DNA of 64,000 bases from JANMEX01 sp043776635 (lineage in GTDB: Bacteria > Pseudomonadota > Alphaproteobacteria > Rhizobiales > Rhizobiaceae), in contig JAYVRA010000051.1 in assembly GCA_043776635.1 (NCBI GenBank), positions 1-64,000 of the forward strand, given 5' to 3'. The first letter of the stretch is position 1, and each line of letters opens with the position of its first letter. Under the pieces are notes generated by a model that had not been told where the DNA came from, ran no database searches, and worked only from the letters and a program-made list of their open reading frames with translations. Positions 1 through 10,657 of the stretch are shown here, in pieces. Both the position numbers and the translations under genes were made by a program.

Positions 1-103
1 TTGCGTTGAGCAGATTGAACGGGCCCAGCCCATCCTGCACTGTTTTCCTTGCATAGTTTCGCCATTCGCCTGCCATTTCGTCAAAATTAACAGGTCCAGT
101 CCC
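1..103 (+). repeat. Right end of a TA-flanked inverted-repeat element, cut by the window edge
   Basis: This stretch matches the right-hand ~100 bp of the full elements at 9559-9890 and 42251-42602. It ends in the same terminal repeat (AAAATTAACAGGTCCAG then TCCC) and is followed by TA. The left part lies outside the window. Confidence 0.7.
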
Positions 104-105
104 TA

Positions 106-210
106 TAGAACCGGTCGCCGATATTGAATCGGCGCTTTGCTCCAAGTCCTTGTTTTGTCGCATCGTTTTAGCGAAAAACCGCACACACTTTTGGCACAAC
201 GATGCTCTAA
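106..210 (+). repeat. Composite palindromic repeat, copy A
   Basis: This unit holds two palindromes. The first pairs CGCCGAT with ATCGGCG. The second pairs GCATCGTT with AACGATGC around a loop containing AAAACCGCACACACTTTT. It ends in TGCTCTA. A near-identical copy lies at 1172-1276 in the same orientation, so hupE and its riboswitch sit between direct repeats. The layout resembles rhizobial intergenic palindromic repeats; no coding capacity is seen. Confidence 0.7.
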
Positions 211-219
211 ATGACGTTG

Positions 220-810
220 TTAGAAAGCACCGCTTACCATGGCAACGCCCACGAGAGCGGCAGCGCCGCCGCCAACGCGGGCAGCCAATTTGCCATATTT
301 TCCAGCGATTTTTGCTACAATGAAGCAGGCAGTTATACCCGCAGCGTGAAGAAGCACGGTGGCGGTGACGAAGCCTGCCCCATATGTCAAGCCGGATGCG
401 CTCGTTGGCATTTCAGCGCCGTGGGCGAAACCATGGAAGACTGCAAAAGTTCCGACCAACGCCATCGCGGCAGAGACAGGGAGGTTTTGACCAAAGACGG
501 CCGCTGCACCAATGACAATGATTGACAGGCCAATTCCAAGTTCAACGAAGGGCAGCTCAATGCCGCTCATGCCGAGTGCGCCGCCGACTGCCATCATGCC
601 AACGAATGCAGCGGGGACCTGCCACAACGCCCGCCCGCCGATAACAAACGCCAAAAAGCCCACTGAAACCATAGCCAATATATGGTCCGCACCCGAAACG
701 GGATGCATAAAACCATGGGCGATGCCGTAAGTTACACCGACGCCAGTATGTGCGAAGGCCACGCTTGGCGCTAAAAAAGCTATTGCCAGTGTTATAAATT
801 TCTTCATCAT
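220..810 (-). CDS. hupE: HupE/UreJ family metal permease, probable cobalt importer
   Basis: This 196-residue membrane protein begins with a signal-peptide-like segment ending in AFAH, followed by about six hydrophobic helices. It carries the family's histidine motifs: HPVSGADH near residues 36-43 and FHGFAHGAEMP near 124-134, which are expected to bind Ni2+ or Co2+ in the membrane. Members transport nickel or cobalt. The cobalamin riboswitch upstream favours cobalt for B12 synthesis over nickel for urease or hydrogenase, and no such enzyme is encoded nearby. The start is the first of two ATGs, behind a GGAG ribosome site. It appears monocistronic. Confidence 0.85.
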   Translation of the reverse strand: MMKKFITLAIAFLAPSVAFAHTGVGVTYGIAHGFMHPVSGADHILAMVSVGFLAFVIGGRALWQVPAAFVGMMAVGGALGMSGIELPFVELGIGLSIIVIGAAAVFGQNLPVSAAMALVGTFAVFHGFAHGAEMPTSASGLTYGAGFVTATVLLHAAGITACFIVAKIAGKYGKLAARVGGGAAALVGVAMVSGAF

Positions 811-904
811 TTGTCTCCGGGGCCCACCGCCCCATTATGCGCCTTGGCGCGGTTTCGCTCACTTGGTCGCATTACTTTCAATCATGATGTGTTACACATC
901 ACTC

Positions 905-1065
905 GAAAATGCTCCGAACGGCCGGTCTCCTGGCTAAGAACTCTTCGCTGCCTGCCTTCCCGGAAAACCAGTGGCTAGTGTAGGCAACCCATCGTTCATT
1001 ACAGTCGCGGGGGCGGCACCGGCATTTCACCGGATTCCCGTTTCACCTAAAATTAAAGGAACCGT
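905..1065 (-). promoter_or_regulatory. Cobalamin (AdoCbl) riboswitch upstream of hupE
   Basis: On the minus strand this leader contains the conserved cobalamin-aptamer blocks in order: GGTGAAACGGGAA, CCGGTGAAATGCCGG, CCCGCGACTGTAA, the B12-box core GCCACTGG and GGGAAGGCAGGC. The aptamer ends about 95 nt before the hupE start, leaving room for an expression platform. It should lower hupE expression when adenosylcobalamin is plentiful. The outer boundaries are approximate. Confidence 0.9.
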
Positions 1066-1171
1066 TGATTTTGTATTGCATTCACTTCATTTGAATTCAA
1101 ATGAAAAGACAACGGCGTTATAATTGCGCCGTAAGTTATTTTGAAAACGCAGATTGGGCAAATGTCGCCAC

Positions 1172-1333
1172 TAGAGCACCGGTCGCCGATATTGAATCGG
1201 CGCTTTGCTCCAAGTCCTTGTTTTGTCGCATCGTTTTAGCGAAAAACCGCACACACTTTTACGAACGATGCTCTAAGTTTTGTCGCATCGTTTTAGCGAA
1301 AAACCGCACACACTTTTACGAACGATGCTCTAA
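1172..1333 (+). repeat. Composite palindromic repeat, copy B plus an extra half unit (copy C)
   Basis: Copy B (1172-1276) starts TAGAGCACCGG and ends ATGCTCTAA and is nearly identical to copy A. The right-hand ~57 bp palindrome is then repeated head to tail at 1277-1333. The far end overlaps the 3' end of the copper-chaperone gene on the opposite strand and supplies its TAG stop. The rest of 811-1329 holds only the hupE leader, the riboswitch and a short GGCGTTATAATTGCGCC hairpin near 1112. Confidence 0.75.
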
Positions 1334-1848
1334 TTCGGGTTTGTGAAGCCAACAGGCATTTCAACATCAATTTTGCCTGATTTTTTAAATTCCAGCGTCA
1401 CTTTTACAGTTCCTGCAACCTTGAATGGCACTGTCACCTGCTTGAACATCAAATGCAGGCCTCCTGGAAATAGTTCGACTTTCCCACCCGCCGGGATTTC
1501 CAAACCATCGGTAATTTGACGCATTTTCATGACATTTTCATCCATCGACATCTGATGAATTTCAACAAGAGCAGCATTATCCGAGGTCATTGCGGTGAGC
1601 CTGTCAGGCTCGTTTCCAGTATTTTCAATTGTCATATAGCCACCACCTGTGGGCTGGCCCGGCAGCATTGCCCTCGCCCATGCGGACGAGATGATAATAT
1701 TGTTACTCTTGATGCTCTGTTCTGCGGCGTCTGCTTGCACTGGAAGGGTAAATGCCGGGAACAGTAATATTTGAATTATCAAGAATATTCGTGCCAGCCT
1801 TCTCCGGCGAGCGATCCTAGACAGGGAGCTGATGCTATTTGAGTTCAT
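1330..1848 (-). CDS. PCu(A)C-type periplasmic copper chaperone
   Basis: This 172-residue protein has an Arg-rich N-terminus, a hydrophobic segment of about 18 residues at 20-38 and a probable cleavage after VQADA, so it should be exported. The mature domain carries the H-M-x10-M-x21-H-x-M copper site of the family: HQM and MKM near 97-109, then HLM near 131-133. Such proteins hand Cu(I) to the CuA or CuB centre of cytochrome oxidase; no oxidase or Sco gene is in view. The stop codon TAG is formed by the end of a palindromic repeat, so the tail may have been altered by that insertion. Confidence 0.85.
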   Translation of the reverse strand: MNSNSISSLSRIARRRRLARIFLIIQILLFPAFTLPVQADAAEQSIKSNNIIISSAWARAMLPGQPTGGGYMTIENTGNEPDRLTAMTSDNAALVEIHQMSMDENVMKMRQITDGLEIPAGGKVELFPGGLHLMFKQVTVPFKVAGTVKVTLEFKKSGKIDVEMPVGFTNPN

Positions 1849-1948
1849 GCATAAGTGTTATCCCTATAAACGGAATAAGGAAAGTTGACCTGTCGTCACG
1901 GTAACGGCGTTGTGGGCGCGAAGACATTGTGGGCGCGAAGACATGGCC

Positions 1949-2895
1949 TCAATATTGCTGCTTCAAATCTACTAAATTCGTCAAAGCTTCGCCGCTTTCA
2001 AATGCGGCCATCTGGCGGATGATGGGTTCAATCAACGCATTCGGATCTGACGCCGCCGCGCAATGCGGGGTCAGCGTGACTTTAGGATGCGACCAGAACG
2101 GGCTGGATGTGGGCAGTGGCTCTTGCTGGAATACATCCAACGAAAGTGCACAGAGGCGTCCATCATCAAGCGCATCCAGCAAATCTAGTTCGTTGTGCAA
2201 ACCGCCGCGACCGGCGTTGATAATCACAGGAGCGCCGAGCGGGCCGCGCTTCACCATAGCGTCAATCAGCGGCTTGGCGATGATGTTGGCGGTGGCGGGT
2301 GTGAGCGGGAGCAAGCAAACGAGAATGTCCACTTGGGCAAGGAAATCCGGTAAATTTGTTTGGCCCGCAAATGTTTGAATACCCTCTATGTGATGCGCAG
2401 TGCGGCTCCAGCCGGTCACATTAAAGCCAAGCGTATTTAGCTTCTGCGCCGCATCCTTGCCCAGCACGCCGAGGCCTAACATGCCGACTGTGATATCTTT
2501 CGCCGCAGGCTGCGCCCGATCTTCCGCCCATGTTTTTGCCTGCTGCTGGCCACGGTATTTCATGCCCATGCGGTGGTGGTCGAGCACCTGCCAGACCACA
2601 AATTCGCTCATGCGGTTGGTGAGATCATTGGAGACCACGCGCACCACGGGGACGTTTGGAACCTTTGGATCGCGGAACACATGGTCCACGCCAGCGCCCA
2701 GTGAGAAAATCACTTTGAGGTTTGGCAGGCCCGCGAGCGCGCCCTCAGTCTGATTCCAGACGATAGCGTAATTGACGGACGGGTCGGTGACGCCTGCGGG
2801 ATAAATATGCACTTTGCGCTGCGGCGCTGCGGCTTCAAATTTCTGCGCCCAGAGTTCGCTGTCCCAGCCGGGTGCGGCGAAAAAAATATCGCCTC

Positions 2896-2899
<4 letters not shown>
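1949..2899 (-). CDS. ghrA: Glyoxylate/hydroxypyruvate reductase A-like D-2-hydroxyacid dehydrogenase
   Basis: The protein has 316 residues, the usual length for GhrA-type NAD(P)H-dependent 2-ketoacid reductases. The Rossmann GLGVLG loop lies at about 142-147. The catalytic triad is complete: Arg in NAGRGG (about 231), Glu in DVFQQEP (about 260) and His in LTPHCAA (about 279). The start codon overlaps the stop of yejF by four bases, so it is the last gene of the yej operon. The substrate is probably glyoxylate or hydroxypyruvate; specificity is inferred from the family only. Confidence 0.85.
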
Positions 2900-4517
<1,618 letters not shown>

Positions 4518-4521
<4 letters not shown>

Positions 4522-5612
4522 TTAAATGCCTTGCGCGGGTCAAAGGCATCACGCACGGCTTCGCCTATAAAAACCAGTAAAGACAGCATAACAGACATTG
4601 TAATGAACCCTGTAAAGCCTATCCATGGGGCTTGAATATTGTTTTTTCCCTGTTTTAAAAGCTCGCCCATTGACGCTGAGCCGGGAGGCAGACCGAACCC
4701 CAGAAAGTCCAAGGACGTCAATGTTTCAATTGAACCGCTAAGGATAAATGGCAGAAATGTCAGCGTCGCGACCATGGCATTAGGCAACAAATGGCGGCGC
4801 ATAATGGTGCCGTTGCCGACGCCGAGCGCACGGGCGGCGTTGACATATTCGAAGTTTCGGGCGCGCAGGAACTCGGCACGGACAATTCCGACAAAGCTGG
4901 ACCAGCGGAATAACATCATGATGCCAAGCAGGATGAGGAACCCCGGCGGCAGTATCGATGCCACAATCATCAGCAAATAAAGAAGAGGCAACGAGGTCCA
5001 GATTTCGATGAAACGCTGCATCAAAAGGTCCGTCCACCCTCCGAAATAGCCTTGCACAGCACCAGCGGTTACACCGATGACTGCCGACCCGAAGGTCAGT
5101 AACAGCCCGAACAGTACCGAGATGCGGAAACCATAAATGACGCGCGCCAACAGATCATGGCCTCCATCATCTGTGCCAAGCCAATTGAAATTGCCGACGC
5201 GGCAATTGATGTCATCAACGCCTAGCGGGTAGCGCGCACAAAGTGTTTGGCTATCATACATCCAAGACGGTTTTGTTGGCGCGGAACCTGGCATTTCATT
5301 ATTCACGGTTCGGTAGCTGTAGCGGATCGGGGGCCACAGTGCCCAGCCGTTTGCAGTAATTTCATCTTGAATTACAGGGTCACGGAAGTCCGTGACAGCA
5401 TAAAAGCCACCGAATTTCTCTTCCGGGTAGTCAATTAAGACCGGTGCTAACAGCTCGCCTTTGTACCACGCAATAATTGGCCGGTCATTTGCGACAAACT
5501 CGGCAAACAAAGAAATGCCGAAAATAACGATGAATAGCCAAAGCGACCAGTAGCCCCGCCTGTTAGACTTGAAGTTTGCCCAGCGGCGCTGATTGATAGG
5601 AGACAAGCTCAT
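4518..5612 (-). CDS. yejE: Peptide ABC transporter permease YejE
   Basis: This 364-residue inner-membrane permease has an N-terminal anchor (about 22-42), a long extracytoplasmic segment (about 45-150) and then a BPD_transp core of five hydrophobic helices. The coupling-loop region ARALGVGNGTIMRRHLLPNA matches DppC/OppC-type permeases. The insertion before the core is characteristic of YejE. It forms the translocation pore with YejB. Confidence 0.9.
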
Positions 5613-6706
5613 ACATCCCTCCGCTCAAAGTCAATGCGCGGGTCAATCCATGTGTAAATCAGATCAGAAATCAGCGACACTACAAGGCCCATGAGTGAAA
5701 AAATATACAGTGTTCCGAACACAATTGGGTAGTCGTGGTGCAATACGGCTTCAAAACCGAGCAGGCCCAGCCCATCCAGCGAAAAAATATTTTCAATCAA
5801 AATGGACCCTGTGAAAAACGCATGGATGAAGGCGGCAGGAAAGCCTGCAATCAAAATTAACATGGCATTGCGGAAAACATGGCCATAAAGCACGCGGTTT
5901 TCGCTTAAGCCTTTGGCGCGGGCGGTTACGACATATTGCTTTTTGATTTCATCCAAGAAAGAGTTTTTAGTGAGCAACGTCGTCGTCGCGAACGCGGACA
6001 TGACCATGGCCAGCAGCGGCAGTGTGACATGCCAGGCATAGTCTTTAACCTTACCCCAAGCGGAGAGTTGGTCCCAGTTTTCCGACCACAAACCGCGCAG
6101 CGGGAACCAATCCCAAAATGAGCCGCCGGCGAATAAAACGATTAGCATGATACCGAACAAAAAGCCCGGAATGGCATACCCGATGATGATGATACCACTG
6201 GTCCACACGTCGAACCGCGAGCCATCACGCAGTGCTTTGGCGATGCCAAGAGGAATGGAAATCATGTAGGAAATCAGCGTTATCCACAGGCCGAGCGAAA
6301 TTGAAACGGGAAGTTTCTGCCCGATAAGGCTGATAACTGTACCACCTTTGAAGAAGCTTTTGCCAAAATCAAAGTGCGAATAATCCCAAATCATTTTTAA
6401 AAAACGCTCATGAAGCGGCTTATCGAAGCCGAATTGCACTTCCAGCTGTTTGATGAATTTCGGGTCGAGATTTTGTGCGCCGCGATATTTACCGGCAACT
6501 GCGCTTTCATTGCCAACCTGTTCTTGACCGGCAAAGTCCGAACCGCTGCCGCCGAGCCTGTCACCATTGTTTTTGCCGGATAGATCTGAAATCACTTGCT
6601 CAATGGGCCCACCGGGCGCCATTTGCACAACTACAAAAGTGATCGCCATGATACCTATTAATGTTGGAATCATAAGCAACAAGCGGCGAAGGATGTAAGC
6701 ACCCAT
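5609..6706 (-). CDS. yejB: Peptide ABC transporter permease YejB
   Basis: This DppB/OppB-family permease has 365 residues. The N-terminus MGAYILRRLLLMIPTLIGI is the conserved first helix and positive-inside start. A long Gly/Ser/Asp-rich loop (about 35-110) precedes the permease core, as usual in YejB. The EAA-like loop is near TARAKGLSENRVLYGHVFRN. Its stop overlaps the yejE start by four bases. A 130-base gap separates it from yejA; nothing further was seen there. Confidence 0.9.
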   Translation of the reverse strand: MGAYILRRLLLMIPTLIGIMAITFVVVQMAPGGPIEQVISDLSGKNNGDRLGGSGSDFAGQEQVGNESAVAGKYRGAQNLDPKFIKQLEVQFGFDKPLHERFLKMIWDYSHFDFGKSFFKGGTVISLIGQKLPVSISLGLWITLISYMISIPLGIAKALRDGSRFDVWTSGIIIIGYAIPGFLFGIMLIVLFAGGSFWDWFPLRGLWSENWDQLSAWGKVKDYAWHVTLPLLAMVMSAFATTTLLTKNSFLDEIKKQYVVTARAKGLSENRVLYGHVFRNAMLILIAGFPAAFIHAFFTGSILIENIFSLDGLGLLGFEAVLHHDYPIVFGTLYIFSLMGLVVSLISDLIYTWIDPRIDFERRDV

Positions 6707-6836
6707 TAGTGCGTCGCCCTGTTATCAAACCCTGATTTGTCTATAATCAGCAAGAAATCCAAATATAACCCCGGAATTGGCAGTGATTCGCCTCAGTGCA
6801 TTTGGAATCCACACGGGCGCATAGTGCAAGAGTTTA

Positions 6837-8687
6837 TTACTTGATGCGGTCAGCTTTTGCTTGATCAAACCACCAGATTGCCGGAAAACCGAAACTATAT
6901 TTGGGCAGTGGCGAGGGACGCGCAAACCGATCCCAATAAACATAGCGGTCCACCTTCGAATACCATTGTGGAATTACAAAATTATTGGCGAGCAACACAC
7001 GGTCCAGCGCATGGGTGGCTGCAACAAGCGTGCCGCGATCGGCGGCAAAAATCACTTTGTCGATCAGCTTATCGATGCCGGAATTTTTTATGCCTGCATA
7101 ATTTTTTGATCCTTCGCGGCCAGCAGAGACGCTGCCCCAATACTCGCGTTGCTCATTGCCCGGCGAAAGCGACTCGCCCCAAGCAATACCGATCATGTCA
7201 TAGTCGAACTTGCGCACCCGCTCTTGATAAGCAGAGGTATCCAAAATTCGGTAGTTCAGCCTAATGCCTATTCTCTCCAAACTTTGGGCATAGGGACCGA
7301 CGTAGCGGGTTCCGATTTCAGAATAGTCCAGATATTCAATGGCGAATGGCTCACCGGTCTTGTCATTGATTAGTTTGCCATCTTTCAGTGACCAACCCGC
7401 TTGCTTCAACAGGCTGATCGCCTCGCGGTAGTTTGCTCGCATTTTGGTAAGGTCGCCGCCGATGGGATTTCTATAGGATACAGTGAAAACTTCAGGGGGA
7501 ATATCGGCTTTGAGTTCATTCAATATGTCCAATTCTTTGCCTGCTGGAATGCCGGATGAGGCCAATTCGGTACCTGCAAAATAACTGGCTATACGCTCAT
7601 AAAGACCGAAAAACACATTGCGATTGGTGGTTTCAAAGTCGAACGCCAGGTTCAAAGCGCGGCGCACACGCGGGTCTTTGAACTTATCGCGGCGCAAATT
7701 TGGTACAAAGGCTTGCATTTTTCCTGTTGCTGAACTTGGAAACTCCTCCTTGATTACAAAGCCTTTTTCCAACGCCGGAAGGGCGGTATAGCCCGTTGAC
7801 CAATTTTTTGATGAGCGCTCAAAACGATAATCAAACGCATCGGACTTGAAGGCTTCCATCATGACGACTTCATCGCCATATAAATCATAGCGCAGTACAT
7901 CAAAATTATTGGTGCCTATATCTGTGTTCAAATCTTTCGCCCAATAATCCGGCACGCGGTTATATTCGACATAGCGGCCGAGCTCGAATTTACCGATTTT
8001 ATAGGCGCCGGAGCCCAGTGGTGGCTCGGTTGTCGGTTCGGCAATATTGCGCTGAATGCCATTGGCGTCTTTGCCTTCCCACCAATGTTTGGCAAATACC
8101 GGCATTTGCCCCATAATATGTGGTAATTCGCGGTTGCCTTTAACGTCAAAGGTGAATGTCACCTCGCCAGTCCCGGATGCTTCCGCTTTGATAACATTGG
8201 CGAAATAGAAAGCATATTGCGGATTTATCTCTTTGAGCCTGTTGAAACTCCAGATGACGTCGTCAACGGTCAGAGGCTCGCCGTCATGCCATTTGGCCTT
8301 TGGATTGAGCCGGAAACTGACGCTGGAAAAATCGTCCGGATATTTAGTCGCCTCAGCTAAAAGCCCGTATTGGCTGGAAATATCCTGTTCATCAAGCGAT
8401 GGTGTCATCAAGGTTTGATAAATATTGGACAAAAACGGCGCAGCTTCGCCTTTGATTATCTGGTCGTTAAACGAGTCGAAGCTGCCAGCCACACCTTGGC
8501 GCACTGTGCCGCCTTTGGACGCGTGCGGGTTCACATAGGGAAAATTGGCAAAGTTTTGAGTGAGGCGCGGCGTGCCGGTGAGCGCCGAACCATTGGTCCA
8601 ATCGACAGCCAGGGCACTGCCGCACATCACTAAATTCAACAAAAGTGAGGACAAAAAAAATGTCGTCCGGAGGTATTTTTTTTTCAA
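6837..8687 (-). CDS. yejA: Periplasmic peptide-binding protein YejA (family 5 SBP), TTG start
   Basis: Starting at the TTG at 8687 gives 616 residues with a clean signal peptide (KKKYLRTTFFLSSLLLN, cleavage after GSALA). An AGGTG ribosome site lies eight bases upstream. The reading frame stays open a further 55 codons, but that extension is Cys/His-rich and not signal-like, so it is probably untranslated. The mature part is a full-length SBP_bac_5 domain, with motifs such as LTVDDVIWSFNRL and a conserved C-terminal WYSKVDRYVYWDRF. It should capture oligopeptides and deliver them to YejBEF. Confidence 0.85.
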   Translation of the reverse strand: MKKKYLRTTFFLSSLLLNLVMCGSALAVDWTNGSALTGTPRLTQNFANFPYVNPHASKGGTVRQGVAGSFDSFNDQIIKGEAAPFLSNIYQTLMTPSLDEQDISSQYGLLAEATKYPDDFSSVSFRLNPKAKWHDGEPLTVDDVIWSFNRLKEINPQYAFYFANVIKAEASGTGEVTFTFDVKGNRELPHIMGQMPVFAKHWWEGKDANGIQRNIAEPTTEPPLGSGAYKIGKFELGRYVEYNRVPDYWAKDLNTDIGTNNFDVLRYDLYGDEVVMMEAFKSDAFDYRFERSSKNWSTGYTALPALEKGFVIKEEFPSSATGKMQAFVPNLRRDKFKDPRVRRALNLAFDFETTNRNVFFGLYERIASYFAGTELASSGIPAGKELDILNELKADIPPEVFTVSYRNPIGGDLTKMRANYREAISLLKQAGWSLKDGKLINDKTGEPFAIEYLDYSEIGTRYVGPYAQSLERIGIRLNYRILDTSAYQERVRKFDYDMIGIAWGESLSPGNEQREYWGSVSAGREGSKNYAGIKNSGIDKLIDKVIFAADRGTLVAATHALDRVLLANNFVIPQWYSKVDRYVYWDRFARPSPLPKYSFGFPAIWWFDQAKADRIK

Positions 8688-8821
8688 TTTTTCACCTGCA
8701 TTATGCGATACGCAACTGATCGGGAAACGTATAGAAGCGATATGGCAGCGATGCGCAAACCGCCCAAGCGCAACATGGAAGGCGATCGAGGCAAGCGCAA
8801 GACTTACGTTTATTTTTTGGC

Positions 8822-8847
8822 AATAAAAAAGGCCGGAAAACCGGCCT
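8822..8847 (-). terminator. Rho-independent terminator of the cytochrome c gene
   Basis: On the minus strand AGGCCGG-TTTT-CCGGCCT is followed by a T-rich run (TTTTTATTG). It lies about 28 bases after the cytochrome stop and separates that gene from yejA. Confidence 0.8.
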
Positions 8848-8874
8848 CCCAAAATTTATATCATCATCCATAAA

Positions 8875-9420
8875 TCACGGCAGTGGAACCGGGCTGTCTG
8901 AAAGCGTCCGCAGGTAGGCCAAAAGATTGGCGCGGTCTTCAGCTTTTGGCAAACCCGCAAAGCCCATCGCGGTGCCTTTAATATAAGCCTTTGGCTTGGT
9001 AACGAAGGTCGATAGACTTTCGAAATCCCAAGGCTTGCCTGTGGCAAATTCTTTGATTGCAGCGGAGTAGTTAAACCCTTCGTGTGCGGCCATAGGACGG
9101 CCGACAATACCCCAAAGATTTGGACCAACCTTGTTAGCGCCGCCTTTATCACCCGAATGGCACGCACCGCACTTCTTGAAAACTGTCTCGCCAATGGCGG
9201 GATCAGCCTTTGCCAACAATGGTCCAATTGGCTCGATAGCGGCAGGCGCCGCAGCGGCCCCGCCGGCAGGCGCGTCGCCTTCGGCAGCCATCAAAGCATA
9301 ACCCGGCTTCTCAGGAGCTTCTTTACTAAACAATGCGTCTGACATCAGCCCAACGGAAAATACAAAAAAGACTGTGCCTAATAATGCGCCAGCCATTTTA
9401 TTGAGCTCAAATGAATCCAT
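8875..9420 (-). CDS. cycM: Membrane-anchored class I cytochrome c (CycM/c552 type)
   Basis: The ATG at 9420 follows GGGAAC and yields 181 residues. The earlier in-frame ATG at 9468 lacks a good ribosome site. The N-terminus MDSFELNKMAGALLGTVFFV is an uncleaved anchor. It is followed by an Ala/Gly/Pro linker and a single c-type heme domain with CGACH. Distal features include KVGPNLWGIVGRP and the axial Met region GTAMGFAGLP. CycM proteins carry electrons between the bc1 complex and terminal oxidases. It is monocistronic with its own terminator. Confidence 0.88.
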   Translation of the reverse strand: MDSFELNKMAGALLGTVFFVFSVGLMSDALFSKEAPEKPGYALMAAEGDAPAGGAAAAPAAIEPIGPLLAKADPAIGETVFKKCGACHSGDKGGANKVGPNLWGIVGRPMAAHEGFNYSAAIKEFATGKPWDFESLSTFVTKPKAYIKGTAMGFAGLPKAEDRANLLAYLRTLSDSPVPLP

Positions 9421-9558
9421 TTTTATAAAGTTCCCGCATGATTGCCAAAGGGCAGCAGAATCCTGCACCCGTAAAGTGGGCGGAAACTAAGGCTTTTGCA
9501 ACGGACTTGCAACACCTATAAGCCACTTGTAAGCAGCGACTATTTGACACTCAATGTA

Positions 9559-9890
9559 GGGTCAGGACTTGTTAACTTTGACGAAATAGTCGTGGTGATT
9601 TTTGGTGAGTGCCAAGAGCGAATGCACAGGAAATACTAGCATGTTGCCTGCGGCCTCTTCGAGTGGCAAGCCTTTGCGACTTCAAGCCTTTGCGACTTCA
9701 AGCCTCTGCAAGTTCAAGCCAATGCGACATGGCAATAGCCGGAAAGCGCCCGATTTGGGCACGAACACGCAACTGACCTCAATCTGCGGCGTCAAACAGC
9801 TTGAAAGGGCTTTAGCCCGTGCTGCGCGATTTTCCTTGCATATTTTCGTCATTTGCCTGCAATTTCATCAAAATTAACAGGTCAAGACCC
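9559..9890 (+). repeat. Full TA-associated inverted-repeat element (MITE-like), copy 1, 332 bp
   Basis: The ends are inverted repeats matching at 24 of 29 positions, starting GGGTCAGGACTTGTTAAC and, on the other strand, GGGTCTTGACCTGTTAAT. The left end is preceded by TA; the right end is followed by TC. Copy 2 at 42251-42602 shares the whole layout: both ends, an internal tandem array, and the blocks GGCAATAGCCGGAAAGCGCC and CAATCTGCGGCGTCAAACAG. No coding potential is recognised. It fills most of the 490 bases between cycM and kdsB. Its end is about 20 bases from the kdsB start. Confidence 0.8.
9673..9720 (+). repeat. Three 16-bp tandem repeats inside the element
   Basis: The units are TTTGCGACTTCAAGCC, the same again, and TCTGCAAGTTCAAGCC. 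The second element copy holds an equivalent but diverged array at 42390-42437. Confidence 0.85.
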
Positions 9891-9910
9891 TCGTGAATAC
9901 GGCGAAATCC

Positions 9911-10657
9911 ATGAATATAGTCATCCTCATTCCCGCCCGCATGGCCTCCACCCGTCTGCCAAATAAACCGCTGGCAGATATTGGCGGCAAGCCAATGATT
10001 GTGCACGTGGCGAACCAAGCTGCTCTGGCGAAGATCGGCCGCGTGGTCGTGGCGACCGATAGCGAAAACGTGGCAAGCGCCGTGCTCTTTTCCGGCCATG
10101 AAGTGGTGATGACGCGGATGGACCATCAGTCCGGATCGGACCGGATATTTGAAGCGCTGCAAAAGCTGGACCCGAAAGGGGAGGTTGAATGCGTGGTTAA
10201 TGTGCAAGGCGATTTGCCGACGATTGATCCGGTATTGATCGCACGGGCGATATTACCATTGGAGAATCCCGAAGTTGATATCGCCACACTCGCTGCTGAA
10301 ATCACCAGAACAGAAGAGCGCACAAACGAAAATGTGGTAAAGGTGGTCGGCACACATCTCAGCCCGTCGCGACTGCGCGCACTGTATTTCACACGCGCGA
10401 CTGCCCCTTGGGGCGATGGCCCGCTTTATCATCACATTGGGCTCTATGCCTATCGCCGCGCCGCGTTGGAGCGGTTTGTCGGGCTGGGCCCGTCGCTGTT
10501 GGAAACCCGTGAGCGCTTGGAGCAACTGCGCGCTTTGGAAAACGGGATGCGCATTGATGTGGAGATTGTGGATACTGTGCCGCTTGGTGTAGATACGCAG
10601 CACGATCTGGAACGGGCAAGAGCCATCGTTGCGGCAAAGCTTAAGGAAAAACCATGA
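9911..10657 (+). CDS. kdsB: 3-deoxy-manno-octulosonate cytidylyltransferase (CMP-KDO synthetase)
   Basis: This 248-residue cytosolic enzyme activates KDO with CTP for lipopolysaccharide core assembly. The nucleotide-binding N-terminus reads ILIPARMASTRLPNKPLADIGGKPM, and VVNVQGDLP is the second signature. The ATG at 9911 gives the family's usual MxIVILIPARM start; a GTG at 9893 would add six residues. No strong Shine-Dalgarno is visible, and the preceding bases belong to the end of an inverted-repeat element, so the native leader may have been displaced. The gene overlaps pheA by four bases. Confidence 0.93.
   Translation: MNIVILIPARMASTRLPNKPLADIGGKPMIVHVANQAALAKIGRVVVATDSENVASAVLFSGHEVVMTRMDHQSGSDRIFEALQKLDPKGEVECVVNVQGDLPTIDPVLIARAILPLENPEVDIATLAAEITRTEERTNENVVKVVGTHLSPSRLRALYFTRATAPWGDGPLYHHIGLYAYRRAALERFVGLGPSLLETRERLEQLRALENGMRIDVEIVDTVPLGVDTQHDLERARAIVAAKLKEKP

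Noticed and set aside
211..525. Plus-strand open frame of 104 codons
   Set aside because: It lies wholly antisense to hupE, which has clear membrane-protein motifs and a riboswitch; the frame has no recognisable domain.
1172..1333. Closely spaced repeats suggestive of a CRISPR array
   Set aside because: Only two right-hand units follow one another, with no spacers between them; each unit is itself palindromic and copies occur elsewhere singly. No cas genes are present.
1101..1346. Plus-strand open frame of 81 codons
   Set aside because: It is translated palindromic repeat (the same peptide CRIVLAKNRTHFYERC appears twice) and not a gene.
8688..8852. N-terminal extension of YejA to the ATG at 8852
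   Set aside because: It would bury the signal peptide 55 residues in and has no good ribosome site; the TTG at 8687 has AGGTG and a proper signal sequence.
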